Assembly: GCA_930367205.1 (NCBI GenBank)
Contig: CAKNEZ010000028.1
Span: 62,001-126,000 of the forward strand
Length of the DNA stretch: 64,000 nt
Direction: 5' to 3'
Source of the DNA: Acanthosoma haemorrhoidale
Taxonomy: Eukaryota > Arthropoda > Insecta > Hemiptera > Acanthosomatidae
Below the pieces are notes generated by a model. It was not told the origin of the DNA and did not search any database. It was given only the letters and a program-made list of their open reading frames with translations. Positions 58,607 to 64,000 of the stretch are shown here, piece by piece. The first letter of the stretch is position 1. Each line of letters opens with the position of its first letter. Made by a program: the position numbers and the translations under genes.

Positions 58607-60411
58607 GAATATAACATCAAATGATGTTGATTATGATAGTGTTCCGTATCATAAGCAATCATTGTATCACGTGATGCGATCGTATAATTAAAGTTACGAG
58701 TAAATATAACATCAAATAATGTCAAATATGAAAGTGTACCGCATCATTAGCACACATTGTATCACGTGATACGATCGTATGATTAAAGTAACGAGTGAAT
58801 ATAACATCAAATGATGTCGATTATAATGGTTTACTGCTTTATTAGCACACATTCTATCACGTGATACGATCGTATGATTAAAGTTACGAGTGAATATAAC
58901 ATCAAATGATGTCGAATATGATAATGCACTGTGACATTGGCACTTATTGTATCACGTGATACGATCGTATGATTAAAGTTACGAGTGTATACACTATTAA
59001 ATGATGTCGAATATGATAGTGCACCAAATCATTAGCACTTATTGTATCATGTGATGCAATCGTATGATTAAAGTTACAAGTGACTATAACTTCAAATGAT
59101 GTCGATTATAATAGTGTACTGCATTATTAGCACACATTGTATTATGTGATGCGATCGTATGATTAAAGTAACGAGTGAATATAACATCAAATGATGTCGA
59201 ATATGATAATGCACCGTGACATTGGCACATATTGTATCACGTGATACGATCGTATGATTAAAGTCACGAGTAAATATAACATCAAATGATGTCGAATATA
59301 ATAATGCACCGTTACATGGGCACTTATTGTATCACGTGATACGATCGTATGATTAAAGTTACGAGTGTATACACTAATAAATGATGTCGAATATGATAGT
59401 GCACCAAATCATTAGCACTTATTGTATCATGTGATGCGATCGTATGATCAAAGTTACAAGAGAATGTAACATCAAAAGATGTCAATTTTGATAGTGTACC
59501 GCATCATTGGCACTCATTATATCACGTGATAGGATCGTATGATTAAAGTAACGCGTGAATATAACATCAAATGATGTCGAATATGATAATGCACCGTGAC
59601 ATTGGCACATATTGTATCACGTGATACGATCGTATGATTAAAGTCACGAGTAAATATAACATCAAATGATGTCGAATATAATAATGCACCGTGACATGGG
59701 CACTTATTGTATCACGTGATACGATCGTATGATTAAAGTTACGAGTGTATACACTAATAAATGATGTCGAATATGATAGTGCACCAAATCATTAGCACTT
59801 ATTGTATCATGTGATGCGATCGTATGATTAAAGTCACGAGTGAATATAGCATCAAATGATGTCGAATATGATAACGAACCGTGACATTGGTACTTATTGT
59901 ATCACGTGATACGATCGTATGATCAAAGTTACAAGAGAATATAACATCAAATGATGTCGATTATCATAGTGTACCGCATTATTAGCACATATTGTATCAC
60001 GTGATACGATCGTATGATTAAAGTTACGAGTGAATATAACATCAAATGATGTCGAATATGATAATGCACCGTGACATTGGCACTCATTGTATCACGTGAT
60101 ACGATCGTATGATTAAAGTCACGAGTGAATATAACATCAAATGATGTCGATTATGATAGTGTTCCGTATCATAAGCACTCATTGTATCACGTGATACGAT
60201 CGTATGATGAAAGTTACAATTGAATATAACATCAAATGATGTCGATTATAATAGTGTACTGCATTATTAGCACACATTGTATCATGTGATGCGATCGTAT
60301 GATTAAAGTAACGAGTAAATATAACATCAAATGATGTCGAATATAATAATGCACCGTTACATGGGCACTTATTGTATCACGTGATACGATCGTATGATTA
60401 AAGTTACGAGT

Positions 60412-63400
60412 GTATACACTAATAAATGATGTCGAATATGATAGTGCACCAAATCATTAGCACTTATTGTATCATGTGATGCGATCGTATGATCAAAGTT
60501 ACAAGAGAATATAACATCAAATGATGTCGATTATCATAGTACCGCATTATTAGCACATATTGTATCACGTGATACGATCGTATGATCAAAGTTACGAGTG
60601 AATATAACATCAAATGATGTCGATTATGATAGTGTTCCGTATCATAAGCAATCATTGTATCACGTGATGCGATCGTATGATTAAAGTTACAATTGAATAT
60701 AACATCAAATGATGTCGATTATAATGGTATACCGCTTTATTAGCATACATTGTATCACGTGATACGATCGCATGATTAAAGTTACGAGTGAATATAACAT
60801 CAAATGATGTCGAATATGATAATGCACCGTGACATTGGCACTTATTGTTTCACGTGATACGATCTTATGATTAAAGTTACGAGTGTATACACCATTAAAT
60901 GATGTCGAATATGATAGTGTGTCGTAGCATTTACACTCATTGTATCACGTGATTCGATCACATGATTAAAGTTACGAGTGAATATAACATCAAATGATGT
61001 CGAATATGATAATGAACCGTGACATTGGCACTTATTGTATCACGTGATACGATCGTATGAATAAAGTTACAGGTGAATATAACATCAAATGATGTTGATT
61101 ATGATAGTGTTCCGTATCATAAGCAATCATTGTATCACGTGATGCGATCGTATAATTAAAGTTACGAGTAAATATAACATCAAATAATGTCAAATATGAA
61201 AGTGTACCGCATCATTAGCACACATTGTATCACGTGATACGATCGTATGATTAAAGTAACGAGTGAATATAACATCAAATGATGTCGATTATAATGGTTT
61301 ACTGCTTTATTAGCACACATTCTATCACGTGATACGATCGTATGATTAAAGTTACGAGTGAATATAACATCAAATGATGTCGAATATGATAATGCACTGT
61401 GACATTGGCACTTATTGTATCACGTGATACGATCGTATGATTAAAGTTACGAGTGTATACACTATTAAATGATGTCGAATATGATAGTGCACCAAATCAT
61501 TAGCACTTATTGTATCATGTGATGCAATCGTATGATTAAAGTTACAAGTGACTATAACATCAAATGATGTCGATTATAATAGTGTACTGCATTATTAGCA
61601 CACATTGTATCATGTGATGCGATCGTATGATTAAAGTAACGAGTGAATATAACATCAAATGATGTCGAATATGATAATGCACCGTGACATTGGCACATAT
61701 TGTATCACGTGATACGATCGTATGATTAAAGTCACGAGTAAATATAACATCAAATGATGTCGAATATAATAATGCACCGTTACATGGGCACTTATTGTAT
61801 CACGTGATACGATCGTATGATTAAAGTTACGAGTGTATACACTAATAAATGATGTCGAATATGATAGTGCACCAAATCATTAGCACTTATTGTATCATGT
61901 GATGCGATCGTATGATCAAAGTTACAAGAGAATGTAACATCAAAAGATGTCAATTTTGATAGTGTACCGCATCATTGGCACTCATTATATCACGTGATAG
62001 GATCGTATGATTAAAGTAACGAGTGAATATAACATCAAATGATGTCGAATATGATAATGCACCGTGACATTGGCACATATTGTATCACGTGATACGATCG
62101 TATGATTAAAGTCACGAGTAAATATAACATCAAATGATGTCGAATATAATAATGCACCGTGACATGGGCACTTATTGTATCACGTGATACGATCGTATGA
62201 TTAAAGTTACGAGTGTATACACTAATAAATGATGTCGAATATGATAGTGCACCAAATCATTAGCACTTATTGTATCATGTGATGCGATCGTATGATTAAA
62301 GTCACGAGTGAATATAGCATCAAATGATGTCGAATATGATAACGAACCGTGACATTGGTACTTATTGTATCACGTGATACGATCGTATGATCAAAGTTAC
62401 AAGAGAATATAACATCAAATGATGTCGATTATCATAGTGTACCGCATTATTAGCACATATTGTATCACGTGATACGATCGTATGATTAAAGTTACGAGTG
62501 AATATAACATCAAATGATGTCGAATATGATAATGCACCGTGACATTGGCACTCATTGTATCACGTGATACGATCGTATGATTAAAGTCACGAGTGAATAT
62601 AACATCAAATGATGTCGATTATGATAGTGTTCCGTATCATAAGCACTCATTGTATCACGTGATACGATCGTATGATGAAAGTTACGAGTGAATATAACAT
62701 CAAATGATGTCGATTATGATAGTGTTCCGTATCATAAGCAATCATTGTATCACGTGATGCGATCGTATGATTAAAGTTACAATTGAATATAACATCAAAT
62801 GATGTCGATTATAATCGTATACCGCTTTATTAGCATACATTGTATCACGTGATGCGATCGTATGATTAAAGTAACGAGTAAATATAACATCAAATGATGT
62901 CGAATATAATAATGCACCGTTACATGGGCACTTATTGTATCACGTGATACGATCGTATGATTAAAGTTACGAGTGTATACACTAATAAATGATGTCGAAT
63001 ATGATAGTGCACCAAATCATTAGCACTTATTGTATCATGTGATGCAATCGTATGATTAAAGTTACAAGTGACTATAACATCAAATGATGTCGATTATAAT
63101 AGTGTACTGCATTATTAGCACACATTGTATCATGTGATGCGATCGTTTGATTAAAGTAACGAGTAAATATAACATCAAATGATGTCGAATATAATAATGC
63201 ACCGTTACATGGGCACTTATTGTATCACGTGATACGATCGTATGATTAAAGTTACGAGTGTATACACTAATAAATGATGTCGAATATGATAGTGCACCAA
63301 ATCATTAGCACTTATTGTATCATGTGATGCGATCTTATGATCAAAGTTACAAGAGAATGTAACATCAAAAGATGTCAATTTTGATAGTGTACCGCATCAT

Positions 63401-63639
63401 TGGCACTCATTATATCACGTGATAGGATCGTATGATTAAAGTAACGAGTGAATATAACATCAAATGATGTCGAATATGATAATGCACTGTGACATTGGCA
63501 CATATTGTATCACGTGATACGATCGTATGATTAAAGTCACGAGTAAATATAACATCAAATGATGTCGAATATAATAATGCACCGTGACATGGGCACTTAT
63601 TGTATCACGTGATACGATCGTATGATTAAAGTTACGAGT
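60412..63639. repeat. Higher-order segment, 34 monomers minus 2 bp; relative of 4561-7598
   Basis: Opens with A and the 2-bp-deleted monomer (60507-60599), with C1 at 60885 carrying CACGTG like 5034 and 12347. It keeps both the two monomers lost at 6459-6553 and the one lost at 13487-13581. It is therefore the fullest version of this series and a good stand-in for the parental state of 4561-7598 and 11874-15006. Confidence 0.86.
60507..60599. repeat. 93-bp monomer: 2-bp deletion marker, copy 5
   Basis: Same GT loss, 35 kb from the previous marked copy, second monomer of the 60412-63639 segment. It links this segment to 4561-7598. Confidence 0.92.
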
Positions 63640-64000
63640 GTATACACTAATAAATGATGTCGAATATGATAGTGCACCAAATCATTAGCACTTATTGTAT
63701 CATGTGATGCGATCGTATGATCAAAGTTACAAGAGAATATAACATCAAATGATGTCGATTATCATAGTGTACCGAATTATTAGCACATATTGTATCACGT
63801 GATACGATCGTATGATCAAAGTTACGAGTGAATATAACATCAAATGATGTCGATTATGATAGTGTTCCGTATCATAAGCAATCATTGTATCACGTGATGC
63901 GATCGTATAATTAAAGTTACGAGTAAATATAACATCAAATAATGTCAAATATGAAAGTGTACCGCATCATTAGCACACATTGTATCACGTGATACGATCG
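63640..64000. repeat. Array continues to window edge (3 monomers + 76 bp)
   Basis: A monomer, GAATTATT monomer, a hybrid monomer (63830-63924) and 76 bases of an AAATAATGTCAAATATG monomer. The order corresponds to 7599 onward with five monomers, including the C1, skipped. The array plainly runs on beyond the window. Confidence 0.88.
63830..63924. repeat. Hybrid monomer (five-monomer loss including C1)
   Basis: Starts as the GATGTCGATTATG / TTCCG monomer after GAATTATT (as at 2281) and ends GTATAATTAAAGTTACGAGT (as at 2756), then continues with AAATAATGTCAAATATG. The parents are five monomers apart, and the C1 monomer between them is skipped. Confidence 0.84.

Larger units (their letters stand above)
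57372..60411. repeat. Higher-order segment, 32 monomers; relative of 2091-4560
   Basis: This is the 26-monomer series of 2091-4560 plus a six-monomer tandem duplication (57467-58036 repeated as 58037-58606). C1 is at 57847 and 58417, only six monomers apart. It ends with the same rare GATGAAAGTTACAATT join (near 60207) as at 4356. One point change is CTTCAAATG near 59090 instead of CATCAAATG. Confidence 0.86.
1..64000. repeat. Tandem satellite array, 95-bp monomer, about 674 head-to-tail copies
   Basis: The entire window is built of 95-bp monomers in one orientation. Seen directly: the phase can be followed from base 1 to base 64000 with only five 2-bp losses and one 1-bp loss; (64000+11)/95 gives 673.8, and the last monomer stops at its base 76. 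The consensus begins GAATATAACATCAAATGATG and ends GATTAAAGTTACGAGT. No unique DNA, transposon, gene or microsatellite interrupts it. From general knowledge, arrays with multi-monomer higher-order repeats are typical of eukaryotic centromeric and heterochromatic satellites; this placement is inference. I do not recognise the monomer as a named family. Confidence 0.98.

Noticed and set aside
1..64000. CRISPR array
   Set aside because: Constant and variable blocks alternate, but the 'variable' parts fall into a few recurrent classes, the period is 95 bp, the copies vary throughout, and no cas genes are present.
1..64000. Yeast-type point centromere (CDEI-CDEII-CDEIII)
   Set aside because: Only the CDEI-like RTCACRTG is present. 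There is no long A/T-only CDEII stretch and no CDEIII-like CCGAA element placed as in a point centromere; hundreds of copies also rule out a point centromere.
1..64000. CENP-B box
   Set aside because: No sequence resembling the TTCG....A..CGGG core was seen in any monomer class.
1..64000. Telomeric or simple-sequence repeats, tRNA, rRNA
   Set aside because: No telomere-type hexamer runs, microsatellites, tRNA A/B-box pairs or rRNA-like sequence were seen outside the monomer pattern.

Overview
The whole 64,000-base window is one uninterrupted tandem satellite DNA array. I see no protein-coding gene, RNA gene, transposon, CRISPR array or unique sequence. The monomer is 95 bp, about 35% G+C in the consensus, and always in the same head-to-tail orientation. 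The window opens on the first base of a monomer and ends at base 76 of the 674th. Both edges lie inside the array, so its true length and flanks are not visible. A long, AT-rich, nested higher-order satellite of this kind indicates a eukaryotic chromosome, in a centromeric, pericentromeric, subtelomeric or other heterochromatic block. The species cannot be identified. Six CpG per consensus monomer, about twice the number expected from its base composition, argues against long-term heavy CpG methylation.

Monomer anatomy (base 1 = first base of GAATATAACA): a near-palindrome ACATCA-AA-TGATGT at 8-21; a variable stretch at about 29-55; a perfect 14-bp palindrome GTATCACGTGATAC at 58-71 with an E-box CACGTG at 62-67; and a second perfect palindrome ATACGATCGTAT at 68-79, sharing ATAC with the first. 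Main classes are: 'A' (starts GTATACACTA, box CATGTG); 'C' (starts GTATACACCATT, box usually CACGCG, 23 copies in two subtypes, C1 with GCATTTACAC and C2 with GCATTGACAC); and several classes starting GAATATAAC, AAATATAAC, GAATGTAAC, GACTATAAC or GAATATAGC. The two classes I compared (A against the consensus) differ at about 17 of 95 positions, whereas higher-order copies of the same monomer are nearly identical.

Layout, cut at A monomers that precede a C1 monomer (or, at 7599 and 15007, its sub-copies): 1-2090 (22 monomers); 2091-4560 (26); 4561-11873 (77, minus 2 bp); 11874-19281 (78, minus 2 bp); 19282-25169 (62, minus 2 bp); 25170-31627 (68, minus 2 bp); 31628-39132 (79); 39133-44641 (58, minus 1 bp); 44642-50056 (57); 50057-54711 (49); 54712-57371 (28); 57372-60411 (32); 60412-63639 (34, minus 2 bp); 63640-64000 (4, the last truncated). 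These sum to 674 monomers. Only six length changes that are not whole monomers occur in 64 kb, and five of them are inherited copies of one 2-bp deletion.

Three recent large tandem duplications stand out: period 7,408 bp across 4.6-19.3 kb, period 5,888 bp across 19.3-31.1 kb, and period 5,415 bp across 41.7-53.0 kb. Within them are smaller duplications of 15, 11 and 6 monomers. The left end (1 to about 7.9 kb) reappears in the same order at the right end (54,712 to about 63.9 kb) with shared private variants, so the window may span about one 55-kb super-repeat. Hybrid monomers mark individual unequal-exchange breakpoints. The most interesting functional hint is the E-box: many variants still fit RTCACRTG (the Cbf1/CDEI-type consensus), and the C class, which loses it at the usual place, carries a new copy 13 bp downstream.
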